Source: Methanolobus bombayensis
Lineage (GTDB): Archaea; Halobacteriota; Methanosarcinia; Methanosarcinales; Methanosarcinaceae
Assembly (NCBI RefSeq): GCF_017873415.1
Contig: NZ_JAGGKD010000004.1
Coordinates: 186,001-250,000, forward strand
DNA length: 64,000 nt
Reading direction: 5' to 3'
Shown here: positions 1 through 8,980 of the stretch, one piece after another
Position numbering within the stretch: the stretch's first letter is position 1
Layout: each line of letters starts with the position of its first letter
Made by a program: the position numbers and the translations under genes
Notes under the pieces: generated by a model
Told to the model about the DNA's origin: nothing
The model's input: only the letters and a program-made list of their open reading frames with translations
Database searches by the model: none

Positions 1-12
1 ATTTAATGCATA

Positions 13-360
13 CTACTTATGGCACTTTTCACTTTGTCTAATATCCATATATGTGAGTCCCCATTGTGCCAGTGCTTCAAGTACCGGAATGACAGTTTTT
101 CCAAAATCAGTAAGAGAGTACTCCACTCTTGGAGGAATTTCGGGATACATTTTGCGGTTTACAAGTCCGTCCTCCTCCAGCTCTTTGAGTTGTTTTGTCA
201 GCATTCTGGGAGATATGCCTGGTAATGCCTGTTGTAGTTTGTTGTAGCGGAGTATTTCTTCTTTTAGTTGCCATAGTATCAGTGGTTTCCATTTTCCCCC
301 GATAACTCCAAGAGTTGCTTCAACCGGACAGCCATATTCGGAATTTGCTGTATTTTCCAT
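13..360 (-). CDS. HxlR-family winged-helix transcriptional regulator
   Basis: This 115-residue protein has the compact layout of the HxlR/MarR-like family: an N-terminal Cys at residue 11 in the CPVEATLGVIGGKWKP block, the helix-turn-helix around residues 40-62 (ISPRMLTKQLKELEEDGLV) and the wing RKMYPEIPPRVEYSLTD. Family length is usually 100-130 residues, so it looks complete. It is divergent from the flavoprotein gene that starts at 517, with about 150 bp between them, an arrangement typical of HxlR regulators that sense redox or electrophile stress and control a neighbouring flavin reductase. The conserved Cys could be the redox sensor. The target and effector are inferred; the family assignment is firm. 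Confidence 0.9.
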   Translation of the reverse strand: MENTANSEYGCPVEATLGVIGGKWKPLILWQLKEEILRYNKLQQALPGISPRMLTKQLKELEEDGLVNRKMYPEIPPRVEYSLTDFGKTVIPVLEALAQWGLTYMDIRQSEKCHK

Positions 361-516
361 GTAGTTTAATCCTTCAATTTCTTAGTTTTATTCTAACTAT
401 ACTTTTTGTAAGTTGCTACCAAAAAAGAGTGTACTTTGTATAAATATAGTGCTTAACATTTACCTTTTGAATATTTTAACTGCTGTAACATTCATAGCTT
501 AAAGGAAATGATCAAA

Positions 517-1071
517 ATGAAAGTAGTAGGTTTTGTAGGAAGTCCAAGAAAGAACGGTAACACAGATGTACTCGTCCAGCAGGTCCTTGACGGAGCTTCA
601 GAAGCAGGTGCAGATGTGGAGAAATTCTACATAAATGAAATGGACATAAAAGGTTGTCAGGGCTGCACATACTGCAGGGAAGTAGATGGGTGCAAATTAA
701 AAGATGATATGACTGAAGTTTATGATGCTCTTAAAAACGCAGATGGTTTTGTCTTCGGTTCTCCTATCTATTTCTTCCAGTTTACAGGTCAGATGCGTCA
801 GGTAATCGACCGCTGCTGGGCACTTGTAAATCCTGATTTCACTCCACGTATCGAGGGTGGAAAGAAAGCTATTATTGTTAGTGCACAGGGAAATCCCGAG
901 CCGGATGCTTTTAAAGGAGTCTTCGAAGAATTCGGACAGATACTTCAGATGTTTGGAATGGAAGTCAAAGGAATTTTTGTAGATGTGGGGCACCATGCAC
1001 CCGGTGAGGCAAAAGAGAACTCAAAGCTTATGGAAGAAGCTAAAGAAGCTGGAAACAAGCTATTTAATTAA
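517..1071 (+). CDS. Iron-sulfur flavoprotein (NADPH-dependent FMN reductase family)
   Basis: A flavodoxin-fold electron-transfer protein of about 184 residues. The FMN phosphate loop GSPRKNGNTDVL lies near the N-terminus, and a compact cysteine cluster CQGCTYCREVDGC follows at about residues 47-59. That spacing (CX2CX2CX5C) is the 4Fe-4S motif of the archaeal Isf family first known from Methanosarcina. GSPIYFFQFTGQM is the second flavin-contact loop. I place the start at the second ATG (517) because AAAGGA at 501-506 sits 10 bases before it but only one base before the ATG at 508. Isf proteins are linked to oxidative-stress electron transfer; the partner here is unknown. A clear terminator follows. 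Confidence 0.9.
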   Translation: MKVVGFVGSPRKNGNTDVLVQQVLDGASEAGADVEKFYINEMDIKGCQGCTYCREVDGCKLKDDMTEVYDALKNADGFVFGSPIYFFQFTGQMRQVIDRCWALVNPDFTPRIEGGKKAIIVSAQGNPEPDAFKGVFEEFGQILQMFGMEVKGIFVDVGHHAPGEAKENSKLMEEAKEAGNKLFN

Positions 1072-1087
1072 ATTTGTTAAATCATGA

Positions 1088-1117
1088 GACATGCATTCTG
1101 CATGTCCCATCTTTTTT
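1088..1117 (+). terminator. Hairpin plus T-run after the flavoprotein gene
   Basis: A perfect 8-bp stem (GACATGCA / TGCATGTC) with a 3-base loop is followed by CCATCTTTTTT. It sits 17 bp after the stop of the flavoprotein gene and before the convergent nuclease-like gene. Confidence 0.75.
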
Positions 1118-1153
1118 CTGAGACTTTCTGCTGATATTATATTTATCAGATCT

Positions 1154-2230
1154 TTAATCCATGTCATTTACTGCAATGAATTCTGCATAAACGGGATAGT
1201 GGTCCGATATTGCAACCGTTTCATTGTAATCGAGTCCATATTCAAGGTCAAACCTGAATACACCGCTGTTTCCTGTAAAATCTGAAGTATCAGTCAGTAT
1301 TATACGATCATAGCTGTAATCTGTGGACTTTGTTGTTGTATCCGCACTATTGTTTATTATCCATTCATACTCTTCCAGATTATTTGTTTCATCTTCGTCA
1401 AAGTAGTAACCATCTGCATTTAGGTCTCCCAGAATAATAAAATCCTCTTCTTCAGGATAAATGTATCTGGAGTATTCAAGAACATCTTCAAGAGCGTTTA
1501 TCTCTTCTGTAGCTTCATCGGGATCAGTATGGATTACCATAAGGACTGCATCAAAATTTCCTTCAGTGGAACTGAAAGCTGCAATAAAGGGTTCCCTGTG
1601 AAAATAGTCAGTATCATTTACCTCGGGATATATTTGTGGGTCTCCGATTATTTTCACAGTTTCAGTATTGAATATGTATGCGTACTGTTCTTTGGAGGAT
1701 GTTCTTCCAAGTCTTTCGCTTATCACATAGTCATAATTGAAATCATCAACATTGATCTTATCCATAAGAATTGGAATAGTTGTCTGCGATGCGTCTCTTA
1801 TTTCCTGTATTGCAATGATATCATAATTGCGGACTATTTTAACAATTGTGTCCATAACATCCTCTTTTCCGGATTTAGTAACCCCGAATACCTGTATGTT
1901 GAATGCAGCTATCTTCAAGTTATCAATAGGATTGATTACTGGATCAGGTTCTGGGGCATGGTCAATGTATGTACTTTCATTACTTCCATTGTTGTCTGTA
2001 ACTGCAGTAAACCGTTTGTCTTCACTAATATTGGTGTACTCTTCAGCACCTGAATTACTTTCTGTCTCATTTATAGTTTCATCTATGATGTGACTATTGT
2101 GGGTAATGTTATCTGTTTCAGTGCTTTCTGATGGCATAATCTTTTTGTCAGAGATGCATCCGGAGCTTCCACAGATTATCAGAATGAACGCGGTAAGAGT
2201 AATTATAAATATAATATTTGTTCTATGCAT
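1154..2230 (-). CDS. Secreted lipoprotein with endonuclease/exonuclease/phosphatase fold
   Basis: A 358-residue protein with an N-terminal hydrophobic stretch ending in the lipobox-like GSSGC (residues 21-25), followed by a Ser/Thr/Asn/Glu-rich linker to about residue 105. The rest is the DNase I-like EEP domain: LKIAAFNIQVFG, DIIAIQEIRD (catalytic Glu), VIHTDPDEA, FIILGDLNADG (metal-binding Asp/Asn) and the terminal ISDHYPVYAEF with the catalytic Asp-His. This order matches secreted DNase I-like enzymes and phosphodiesterases. The substrate could be extracellular DNA, a nucleotide or a phosphoester; sequence does not decide. It is probably anchored outside the cell membrane through the lipid-modified Cys. 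Confidence 0.85.
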   Translation of the reverse strand: MHRTNIIFIITLTAFILIICGSSGCISDKKIMPSESTETDNITHNSHIIDETINETESNSGAEEYTNISEDKRFTAVTDNNGSNESTYIDHAPEPDPVINPIDNLKIAAFNIQVFGVTKSGKEDVMDTIVKIVRNYDIIAIQEIRDASQTTIPILMDKINVDDFNYDYVISERLGRTSSKEQYAYIFNTETVKIIGDPQIYPEVNDTDYFHREPFIAAFSSTEGNFDAVLMVIHTDPDEATEEINALEDVLEYSRYIYPEEEDFIILGDLNADGYYFDEDETNNLEEYEWIINNSADTTTKSTDYSYDRIILTDTSDFTGNSGVFRFDLEYGLDYNETVAISDHYPVYAEFIAVNDMD

Positions 2231-2433
2231 CGTATGCTACTCCTTTTGAATACCATACGATTAGTTGCTATTGATTTATACTTATAGTAGTTACGAAGAG
2301 TTCTTCTGTATATTTTTTAATGTACCATGAATATTAATTTATGGACTTCAAAACAATTATCTGAAATTAAGGGCTTGTCTGATTCAGAGAACAATTTTTG
2401 TGGTAAAATAAGTTTAAAAGTGAAAATGGATGT

Positions 2434-2652
2434 TCAGGAGTCTGTAATTTCTGAATCTTTTATATCCGGATGTTTGTTGTTTATTGGACAGTCTTCTAAA
2501 ATGTTTCCAGTGGACATAATAACCGGAACCGGGTTCTTCATTTCAGGGTGGCTGCAGTAATATGCGGTCCCAACTCTGTTTCTTCCCGGAATACCTGCAC
2601 ATTTCGAAAATAAAGGTATGTTTTTTTTGTAATTGCATGAATTACAGTTCAT
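2434..2652 (-). CDS. Small cysteine-rich protein, probable metal binder
   Basis: A 72-residue protein with paired cysteines at the N-terminus (MNCNSCNYKK), a Cys in FSKCAGIPG, one in YYCSHPEMK and one in EDCPINN. A ribosome binding site AAGGAA lies about 6 bases upstream of the ATG on the minus strand, and the cysteine spacing argues that the frame is real. It looks like a small zinc or Fe-S binding protein of the kind common in methanogens; I do not recognise a named family. An open frame on the opposite strand at 2327-2560 overlaps it but has no such features. Confidence 0.65.
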   Translation of the reverse strand: MNCNSCNYKKNIPLFSKCAGIPGRNRVGTAYYCSHPEMKNPVPVIMSTGNILEDCPINNKHPDIKDSEITDS

Positions 2653-3018
2653 TTTGATTTCCTTATTTTGTGTTTATTAAATGATGGATTGAATTATTAT
2701 ATGTTAGTATTTTATATTTATTTCATGCTAGATATTCCTTGCGTTATCATATTCACTATTATTATCAATTTTATATTTTTTATATCTGACCCTTTATATT
2801 TTATATAGTATGGGTTCCAACTATTCTATAGCAAAGGGAGCAAGAATTACCACCATCGTCTCATAATTTGTACCATACCAACCAGTTTTCATATTTGAGA
2901 ACACACGCTCCCATTGCTATATTTATTATTGTTGTAAGTTATTCAGTTTATCTTGAATTGAAAAATTGATATTGTTAAAGAATAATATACCCTTAAAAGC
3001 ATAAGTGAAGAGGATAAT
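2653..3018. other. AT-rich intergenic stretch
   Basis: No convincing coding frame. Apart from the inverted-repeat element at 2827-2921 it is A/T-rich. GAGGATAAT immediately before 3019 is the ribosome binding site of the next gene. Confidence 0.6.
2827..2921. repeat. 95-bp element with 15-bp inverted ends
   Basis: The left end TATAGCAAAGGGAGC (2827-2841) is the reverse complement of the right end GCTCCCATTGCTATA (2907-2921) with one mismatch. The 65 bases between them are not coding and are richer in C than the surroundings. The size and ends would fit a MITE-like element or a structured transcript. No target-site duplication is obvious. Confidence 0.5.
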
Positions 3019-3471
3019 ATGATAGATAAAGGATTTCTGCACGGTACATTGATTCTTTTTGTGGGTGTCATTATTGGGCTAAGTGTAAGTAACCTTTCAT
3101 GTGGCCCTGTTCCTGTGGAAGGTCTGATTTTTGTAGATGGTTCCATGTATTCAGGTCATTCTGAAAACAATACTTCAATTTATGTTTACAATTACAACCT
3201 GACATTTTATAACAGTGGAGACAAGGATATCTATGTTAATACAATTGAACCTGTGCTTTCCTCAGACCCGAGAATCATCTCATCTCATGAGTCACTGGTC
3301 AGTGTGGTAAATAGGTATGTTCTTTCAGGGTCTTCTATTTCGATTGAAGGTAGTATTGAGATAGACTCGCAGAATGCAACAAAAGAAGAACTCATCGATA
3401 TTGAACCGATACAATGCATAAATGTGACATCCACAGAGATGATTCATTGTTTCAATTATCCCTCTGAATGA
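3019..3471 (+). CDS. Membrane-anchored extracellular protein of unknown function
   Basis: A 150-residue protein with one N-terminal hydrophobic segment (about residues 8-25, LHGTLILFVGVIIGLSV) and a beta-rich remainder with several N-glycosylation-type sites. The segment LTFYNSGDKDIYVNTIEPVL resembles an immunoglobulin-like or CARDB-type strand pattern. GAGGATAAT directly precedes the ATG. I do not recognise a family; the topology suggests a short cell-surface domain on a membrane anchor. The neighbour at 3548 is on the same strand but 76 bp away, so an operon is possible, not shown. Confidence 0.7.
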   Translation: MIDKGFLHGTLILFVGVIIGLSVSNLSCGPVPVEGLIFVDGSMYSGHSENNTSIYVYNYNLTFYNSGDKDIYVNTIEPVLSSDPRIISSHESLVSVVNRYVLSGSSISIEGSIEIDSQNATKEELIDIEPIQCINVTSTEMIHCFNYPSE

Positions 3472-3547
3472 TTTCTATTATACTAACATACAGATAGTGA
3501 TATAAGATTAAATGCCATAAGCCTCATTATAGGCAGCAGGTGTTAAA

Positions 3548-4003
3548 ATGAAGCTTGATCTAAAAGACAAGGAAAAGGTAGTAGCAATTGTAGCTTCACG
3601 TTATTTTTCCGAACAGGGATGGAAGTGGATAGACCTGAAAAGTGATTTTTCAAAGATACATAAAGCGTATGATGATCTCAGGGATCAGTATGCTGCTTAT
3701 CCTTACATGAGCAGGGACTGGTATGTTAGTAATTCTGCCACAAAGAGCATACACATGTGTGAGAACTGGGAAGAACTCAGTGAACTTGTGGAATTTCTGA
3801 ATGCATATGGTCAGTATTTTGATTTTCTTGTAAGTGATACAAAAAAATCACTTTGTATTGCAAGTACAGACGGACAATTGTCGGCTGAGCAGAAAACAGC
3901 TATATCTTCTGCCAGAAGATCCCGATACAATGTTTTTGTTTTCAGAGTGGATGTACCTGATGACATCGACTTTGAACTGATGCAAATAGGAGGGGGAATG
4001 TAA
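3548..4003 (+). CDS. Conserved-looking protein of unknown function (151 aa)
   Basis: A soluble alpha/beta protein without signal peptide or membrane segment. It is rich in aromatic residues in the middle (YPYMSRDWYVSN) and ends FVFRVDVPDDIDFELMQIG. The pattern of an N-terminal helix followed by a strand, a Lys in DTKKSLCIAST and a final strand is loosely like a small nuclease-fold or VRR-NUC-type domain, but I cannot identify catalytic residues and do not assign it. GGCAGCAGGTG just upstream can serve as the ribosome binding site. It lies upstream of hppA, separated by 215 bp with its own promoter elements. Confidence 0.65.
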   Translation: MKLDLKDKEKVVAIVASRYFSEQGWKWIDLKSDFSKIHKAYDDLRDQYAAYPYMSRDWYVSNSATKSIHMCENWEELSELVEFLNAYGQYFDFLVSDTKKSLCIASTDGQLSAEQKTAISSARRSRYNVFVFRVDVPDDIDFELMQIGGGM

Positions 4004-4104
4004 TAATTACATTTCCTATCGACATATTCATATTATTTGTGCTCAATTGCAGCCTACTTTTATATAGTATATATCTGTATTATACCCGTCGTGGTTACAT
4101 TTAT

Positions 4105-4135
4105 GTAGCAAGTCATATTGTAAGTGACCTGCTGC
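4105..4135 (+). promoter_or_regulatory. Imperfect hairpin in the hppA leader region
   Basis: GTAGCAAGTCA and TGACCTGCTGC can pair (11 bp with G-U wobbles) around a 9-base loop. It lies downstream of a TATA-like stretch (TTTATATAGTATATA, about 4059-4073) and about 85 bp upstream of hppA. There is no T-run after it, so an mRNA leader structure or protein-binding palindrome is more likely than a terminator. Confidence 0.4.
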
Positions 4136-4218
4136 GTTATAATAATTATAAAAGTATCGTTAATAAAATTTAATATTCAAAATAAAATCAGAATAAACTT
4201 TGAGAGGAGTTTCAATAT

Positions 4219-6234
4219 ATGGAAGCATTAATTTATCTTGCCCCTCTTGCTGGTCTCATTAGTTTGTTATTTGCTGGTTTTTTTGCAAGCAGTATCCTCA
4301 AAGAGGACGCTGGTTCTGAGAAAATGCAGGAAATAGCAGGTGCCGTCCAGGAGGGTGCGATGGCATATTTGAATCGTCAATATAAAACAATAGCAGTTGT
4401 TGCTATCATTCTTGCAATTCTTATTTTTGCTCTCCTAGAACATGGAGACAAAATAGCCATTGGTTTCCTTGTTGGTGCATTAAGCTCTGCAGCAGCAGGT
4501 TACGTTGGTATGAACGTGTCCGTAAGGGCTAACGTCAGAACCGCAAGTGCAGCAGCAAAAGGATTGCAGAAAGCAATGTCCGTTGCATTCCGCGGAGGAG
4601 CTGTCACAGGTCTTGCAGTAGTAGGTCTTGCACTTCTTGGTACAAGTGGTTTCTACATCCTTTATGGTGATGTGGACCTTGTAGTCGGATTCGGTTTCGG
4701 TGCAAGTCTTATCAGTCTCTTCGCAAGGGTTGGCGGTGGAATATTCACCAAGGCAGCCGATGTGGGAGCAGACCTTGTAGGTAAGGTCGAAGCAGGAATT
4801 CCTGAAGATGACCCACGTAACGCTGGTGTGATCGCTGACAACGTAGGTGACAACGTAGGTGACTGTGCCGGTATGGGTGCTGACCTTTTCGAAACATACG
4901 TAGTAACAGTTCTTGCATCAATGCTTCTTGGATCACTTATCCTTGATTCATACGCAAACGCAATTCTTTACCCACTTATTCTTGGTGCAGTGGCAATCTT
5001 TGCTTCTATCATTTCCGTTTTCTTCGTGAAAGTCGGCAGCGATGGAAAGATCATGAAAGCTCTTTATAAAGGAGTAGCAGCTTCTGCGATTCTCTGTCTT
5101 GTAGCTTTCTATTTCGTTACAACTTCCCTCATGGGAGACTTGAGCTTCTATTATGCAGCCGTCGTGGGTGTAATTATCATGGTTCTCATGGTGGTTTTCA
5201 CAGAATATTATACTTCAACTTCATTCCGTCCTGTAAAGACAATTGCAGCAGCATCTGAAACAGGTGCAGGTACGAACGTAATTTCAGGTCTTGCAATTGG
5301 TTTTGAGAGTACAGCACTTCCTGTTATCATTATCATTGCAGGTATTCTGTCCTCCTTCTTCATTGTAGGTGGAGCAGCAAGTCCTGCAATAGGTCTTTAT
5401 GGAATCGCAATTGCAGCAGCAGCAATGCTCTCAACAACCGGCATGATCGTAGCACTTGACTCATATGGTCCTATCACTGACAACGCCGGTGGTATCGCAG
5501 AAATGGCAGGTATGCCATCTGACGTACGTAAGATCACCGACGCACTAGATGCAGTCGGTAACACTACAAAGGCAGTCACAAAGGGATATGCAATTGGTTC
5601 AGCAGCACTTGGTGCACTGGCACTTTTCGCAGACTACACAGGTAAGGTCGGTCTTACAGGTGCAGATCTTAGTCTTAGTAAGCCAGTAGTTCTTGTAGGT
5701 CTTTTTATCGGTGGACTGCTTCCATTCGTCTTCAGTGCTGTAACAATGCAGGCTGTAGGAAAGGCAGCATTCAAGATTGTAAACGAGGTTCGCCGCCAGT
5801 TCCGTGAGATTCCTGGAATAATGGAGGGTACTGCAAAGCCGGAATATGGTAAGTGTGTCGACATCGTAACAGCAGCAGCTATTCGTGAAATGGCAATTCC
5901 TGGTGCTCTTGCAATCTTCGTACCACTTATTGTAGGACTTGTACTTGGTCCGGCAGCTCTTGGTGGTCTCCTCATCGGTATCATTGTCTGTGGTCTTTTG
6001 CTTGCACTCACAATGGACAACGGTGGTGGAGCATGGGACAATGCCAAGAAGCTCATCGAAGACGGAGAACACGGTGGAAAGGGCTCAGAAGCTCACAAGG
6101 CAGCTGTAGTCGGTGACACTGTTGGTGATCCATTCAAGGACACATCCGGACCTGCTCTTAACGCTCTGATCAAGGTAGTGAACATGGTAGCAATCCTGTT
6201 CTCAGCACTGTTCATGGGCGCAGGTATCTTCTGA
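4219..6234 (+). CDS. hppA: K+-independent membrane-bound proton-pumping pyrophosphatase
   Basis: A 671-residue polytopic protein that hydrolyses pyrophosphate and pumps ions across the cell membrane. The catalytic core is plain: [19 protein letters not shown] from about residue 181, then the doubled [19 protein letters not shown], and near the C-terminus [12 protein letters not shown] and [15 protein letters not shown]. At residues 447-454 it reads GNTTKAVT; Lys and Thr here (Ala in K+-dependent enzymes) mark the K+-independent, H+-pumping subfamily. Length fits the family (650-750). GAGAGGAG lies just upstream of the ATG. Expressed alone, with a strong terminator behind it. Codon use (many GCA, GGT, CTT) suggests high expression. 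Confidence 0.97.
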   Translation: MEALIYLAPLAGLISLLFAGFFASSILKEDAGSEKMQEIAGAVQEGAMAYLNRQYKTIAVVAIILAILIFALLEHGDKIAIGFLVGALSSAAAGYVGMNVSVRANVRTASAAAKGLQKAMSVAFRGGAVTGLAVVGLALLGTSGFYILYGDVDLVVGFGFGASLISLFARVGGGIFTKAADVGADLVGKVEAGIPEDDPRNAGVIADNVGDNVGDCAGMGADLFETYVVTVLASMLLGSLILDSYANAILYPLILGAVAIFASIISVFFVKVGSDGKIMKALYKGVAASAILCLVAFYFVTTSLMGDLSFYYAAVVGVIIMVLMVVFTEYYTSTSFRPVKTIAAASETGAGTNVISGLAIGFESTALPVIIIIAGILSSFFIVGGAASPAIGLYGIAIAAAAMLSTTGMIVALDSYGPITDNAGGIAEMAGMPSDVRKITDALDAVGNTTKAVTKGYAIGSAALGALALFADYTGKVGLTGADLSLSKPVVLVGLFIGGLLPFVFSAVTMQAVGKAAFKIVNEVRRQFREIPGIMEGTAKPEYGKCVDIVTAAAIREMAIPGALAIFVPLIVGLVLGPAALGGLLIGIIVCGLLLALTMDNGGGAWDNAKKLIEDGEHGGKGSEAHKAAVVGDTVGDPFKDTSGPALNALIKVVNMVAILFSALFMGAGIF

Positions 6235-6256
6235 ATCTGAAATCAACATAAATTAA

Positions 6257-6290
6257 TTTCCGGCAAAAGCCGGAAATCTTTCTCTTTTTT
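6257..6290 (+). terminator. Strong intrinsic-type terminator of hppA
   Basis: A perfect 8-bp stem TTTCCGGC / GCCGGAAA with an AAAA loop is followed by TCTTTCTCTTTTTT. It begins 22 bp after the hppA stop codon. Confidence 0.85.
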
Positions 6291-6408
6291 ACTGATGCAC
6301 ATTTGCTTTTCTTATATATGCTAAATTGATGATGCTCTCATCTATGTTTTTAACTATCAATACAAAAAATAAAATGTAATTACTAAAAAAAGAAAAAATT
6401 TTTTGGTA

Positions 6409-6594
6409 TTATTTCTTACCAAGGAAATAGTAAGCTATAGCTCCCAGTATATTAAAAAGCATAGCAACAACTATCCATAATATTTTTTTCATTGGGTCAA
6501 GACGTCTGTTCTGGGTTATTACGTCATATACCACCCATATGACAGAAAGTAAAGTGATCAGGCCCCAGATGTTTCCTGTTAGTGACATTTTCAA
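6409..6594 (-). CDS. Small PLDc_N-type membrane protein
   Basis: A 61-residue protein with two hydrophobic helices (about 8-25 and 37-56) separated by the basic loop TQNRRLDPMKK. This matches the stand-alone PLDc_N (phospholipase D-nuclease N-terminal) module, including the ending NILGAIAYYFLGKK. On the minus strand AGGTTTG precedes the ATG. The family's function is not established; it resembles the membrane anchor of cardiolipin synthases, without the catalytic HKD domains. It is a single-gene unit. Confidence 0.75.
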   Translation of the reverse strand: MKMSLTGNIWGLITLLSVIWVVYDVITQNRRLDPMKKILWIVVAMLFNILGAIAYYFLGKK

Positions 6595-7000
6595 ACCTCA
6601 CTTGTAATTGATTTGTAGCTTTATATTATTTACTGGAAAGTTCTCGGTGTTAGCAAAGATCAGCATCTCCAAAATAATATCTTGTATTTTTAATAAAATA
6701 AAATCCGCATAAAAAATTCGAGAAAAAACTTGTCTGCACGGGTGGTTGGGTTTAATGTATTTGGGGAGTGGGGTTTAAGTGTGGGAGTGGGTTTAGTGTA
6801 TGAAAAGAGCCACCCGCGCAAGGACATGCTAGAGAAGTCATTATTTTATTTAAATCTTTTGTTTTATATTCACACTTTTACATATATATAATTTTCTTTG
6901 TTTCTGTTATTTGAAACACGATTGGATTTTCGTAATGAATATGGGATGCAAATAAATATTAAGGAGACGTAAAGTCAGTATCATTCGGAGTTATATTGAT
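6595..7000. other. Intergenic region holding a G-rich hairpin
   Basis: No coding frame is supported. It contains the G-rich inverted-repeat structure at 6735-6820 and, further right, TATA-like sequence (CATATATATAATT, about 6880) that probably serves the gene at 7001. GGAGACG at 6962-6968 is the nearest purine-rich site before 7001. Confidence 0.55.
6735..6820 (+). ncRNA. Candidate structured RNA or G-quadruplex element
   Basis: The arms TGCACGGGTGG (6735-6745) and CCACCCGCGCA (6810-6820) pair over 11 positions with one wobble. The loop between them is unusually G-rich for this genome, with runs GGG, GGGG, GGGG, GGG and GGG within about 45 bases on the + strand, enough for a G-quadruplex. 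It is non-coding and lies between genes on opposite strands. Whether it is transcribed cannot be seen. Confidence 0.4.
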
Positions 7001-7906
7001 ATGGTAGAGGACATTAGCTCAGTTGTTCGTAAAGGATTTGGAACCTGGACAGGTAATCTCAATCTGTGTGTGCCATTTATACTGAAAATGGTTTTATCGA
7101 TCATATTTTTGTTTTTTTCTATGGTACTGTTTGCTCTGATATTCCTTGTTCCGGCTATGTCTGATACCATTGACCCTGCAGCTATTACTCAGGATCAAAT
7201 GCTTGGTCTAATGTATTCTGTTTTTTATGAGAATATTTTCCTGGTGACAATTTTCAGTATTCTAATGTTTCTGGTCTACATGCTTGTAGATTCGTTCATT
7301 ACAGCCGGTGCCATAGGTATGGCAAAAGAGGCACTTGAAAACGGCCATACGCATGTCAGCACAATGCTCACTACTGGAAAAAGGAATTACATCAATCTCT
7401 TTTTCGCTAATCTGTTGATAATTCTGCTGATACTGGCAGGTGTGATATTCCTTGTCCCCGGTATTCTTTCAATAGATGATTTCAGCATTCTTCTGTCGAA
7501 TCCGGATATGGCTACTGCCAGTGCGTCACTGCTGTTACTGGGTATAATATTATGGGTATTTTACATACTTTTCATCAGTGTACTTTTCTTTCTTGTTAAC
7601 TATGTGCTTGTCACGGATGAACTGGATCCGATCAGTGCAATTGAGACAGGAGTATCTTTTGTACTGTCCAATAAAATAGCATCAATTGGTATGTGGCTGA
7701 TCATCATTGGTATATCACTTATACTTGCATTAATAGGTGAGATCACTTCTTACATTGATATAGTGGCACAGCTGTGGTCTCTTGCAGATTTTCTTTTGAG
7801 CACAATTGTGATACAACCACTGGTCACTGTATGGCTCACACGTTTCTATCTTGACAGGACTAACAGAAAACTATATTCATTTGATGATTACAGGCTGGCA
7901 GATTGA
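7001..7906 (+). CDS. Polytopic membrane protein of unknown function
   Basis: A 301-residue protein with about six hydrophobic segments (near residues 24-50, 73-95, 125-150, 170-200, 220-245 and 255-275). The N-terminal motif VRKGFGTWTGNLNLCVPF and the overall pattern resemble the archaeal membrane families grouped as DUF7847/DUF4013, for which no function is known. It ends in a short basic cytoplasmic tail. Its last 19 bases overlap the end of the convergent tRNA-thiolation gene. No transporter motif or catalytic residues are recognised. Confidence 0.75.
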   Translation: MVEDISSVVRKGFGTWTGNLNLCVPFILKMVLSIIFLFFSMVLFALIFLVPAMSDTIDPAAITQDQMLGLMYSVFYENIFLVTIFSILMFLVYMLVDSFITAGAIGMAKEALENGHTHVSTMLTTGKRNYINLFFANLLIILLILAGVIFLVPGILSIDDFSILLSNPDMATASASLLLLGIILWVFYILFISVLFFLVNYVLVTDELDPISAIETGVSFVLSNKIASIGMWLIIIGISLILALIGEITSYIDIVAQLWSLADFLLSTIVIQPLVTVWLTRFYLDRTNRKLYSFDDYRLAD

Positions 7907-8820
7907 TCACGTTTAAGCAGCTTACAGGCCTGACATATTTTTTCAGTACAAGCCTGTCCACATATACTGCATTTTTGAAGTCCTTCCTGAGGGAATTCTC
8001 TTCCAAGTATTCCTGAAACCTTATCAAACCCGCTCAGGAGTGCATATTTTGTGCCGGGATGCTTCACTTCGAACTCATTCAGCATAACCCTTATTTCTCT
8101 TCTCATTGCTTCATGCGCATAAGGGCATCCACCAAAACCAAGGGGCAGGTCATGCAGATATGCATAGAGTGCGACCTCTTTTTCAGGAATATGCCTAAGA
8201 GGTTTCATTCTGAGCACAAGTCCTTCAAGCTCTTTGGGTGGAGCCAGCCTTACCATGCGGGAAACATCGCCTTTCAGGTGATTGAGCATAATCGTCTGTG
8301 CTTCATCGTCAAGATTATGACCTATGGCGAGTTTTGTAGCACCAACTTCCAGAGCAATCTTATTGATAAGTGATTTTCTGAGAACACCACAATAGCTGCA
8401 TGCACCCTTTTCTCTCTGTTGAGGTGCAATTTTATCCATAGTGGTATCATATTCATCTTTAAATGTTCGGACAATGTGTCTTACGCCAAGTTTTGAGGTT
8501 AGCTCACGTGCAGATTCAATAGTATCAGGTCTATAACCTTCAATCCCTTCATCAATAGAGATTCCCACAAGTTCAATGTCCGGCCTTTTGCCGAATATTT
8601 TGTGAAGTATGTGAAGGGTTGTACTGCTGTCTTTGCCACCACTCAGACCAACAGCTATCACTTCGTTTCTTTTAACGCTGTAATGTTTTCTGATCGTCAG
8701 CTTGATCTTACGTTCAACATCCTCAATGAAATGTTTCCGGCAAAGGTGCATTCCCGAATATTTCTGGAAAATGATAGCATCATTTTTGCATTTGTTACAT
8801 TTTGTCGTTTTTGTTTCCAT
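7888..8820 (-). CDS. tRNA thiolation enzyme of the Ncs6/TtuA/TtcA family
   Basis: A 310-residue adenine-nucleotide alpha-hydrolase that activates a tRNA uridine or cytidine for sulfur transfer. It has an N-terminal zinc knuckle (CNKCKND, with CRKH nearby), the PP-loop SGGKDSS at about residue 60, the catalytic-region motif GACSYCGVLRK at about 140, GHNLDDEAQT, and GGCPYAHEAMR. Four C-terminal cysteines (CSICGQAC, CQAC) form a second zinc finger. Cys in ACSYC and GGCPY are the residues that hold the 4Fe-4S cluster in TtuA. The double zinc fingers fit the TIGR00269 archaeal group; the exact tRNA position modified is not decided. Confidence 0.9.
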   Translation of the reverse strand: METKTTKCNKCKNDAIIFQKYSGMHLCRKHFIEDVERKIKLTIRKHYSVKRNEVIAVGLSGGKDSSTTLHILHKIFGKRPDIELVGISIDEGIEGYRPDTIESARELTSKLGVRHIVRTFKDEYDTTMDKIAPQQREKGACSYCGVLRKSLINKIALEVGATKLAIGHNLDDEAQTIMLNHLKGDVSRMVRLAPPKELEGLVLRMKPLRHIPEKEVALYAYLHDLPLGFGGCPYAHEAMRREIRVMLNEFEVKHPGTKYALLSGFDKVSGILGREFPQEGLQKCSICGQACTEKICQACKLLKRDQSASL

Positions 8821-8980
8821 TATTTATGGACATGGAATCTTATTATATAAAATTGTCCTGGCAATTTGTGTCAGTTTAATTATTGTTTTAGTCTTATATC
8901 TTCAAATATATTTTAGATTAAAAAAGCAAAAATTAAGTACTTATCTAATATTTGTGAGCAAAACGTTCAGGAAAATATTG

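Noticed and set aside
2327-2560. 77-codon + frame opposite the Cys-rich small gene
   Set aside because: The minus-strand frame has a ribosome site and patterned cysteines; the + frame has neither.
5599-6072. Long open frames antisense to hppA
   Set aside because: They mirror the strongly biased codons of hppA, have odd Cys/Thr- or Ser/Pro-rich composition and no ribosome sites.
8702-8980. N-terminal extension of the TctA-like gene
   Set aside because: It overlaps the tRNA-thiolation gene antisense and lacks family similarity; the ATG at 8981 gives a normal N-terminus.
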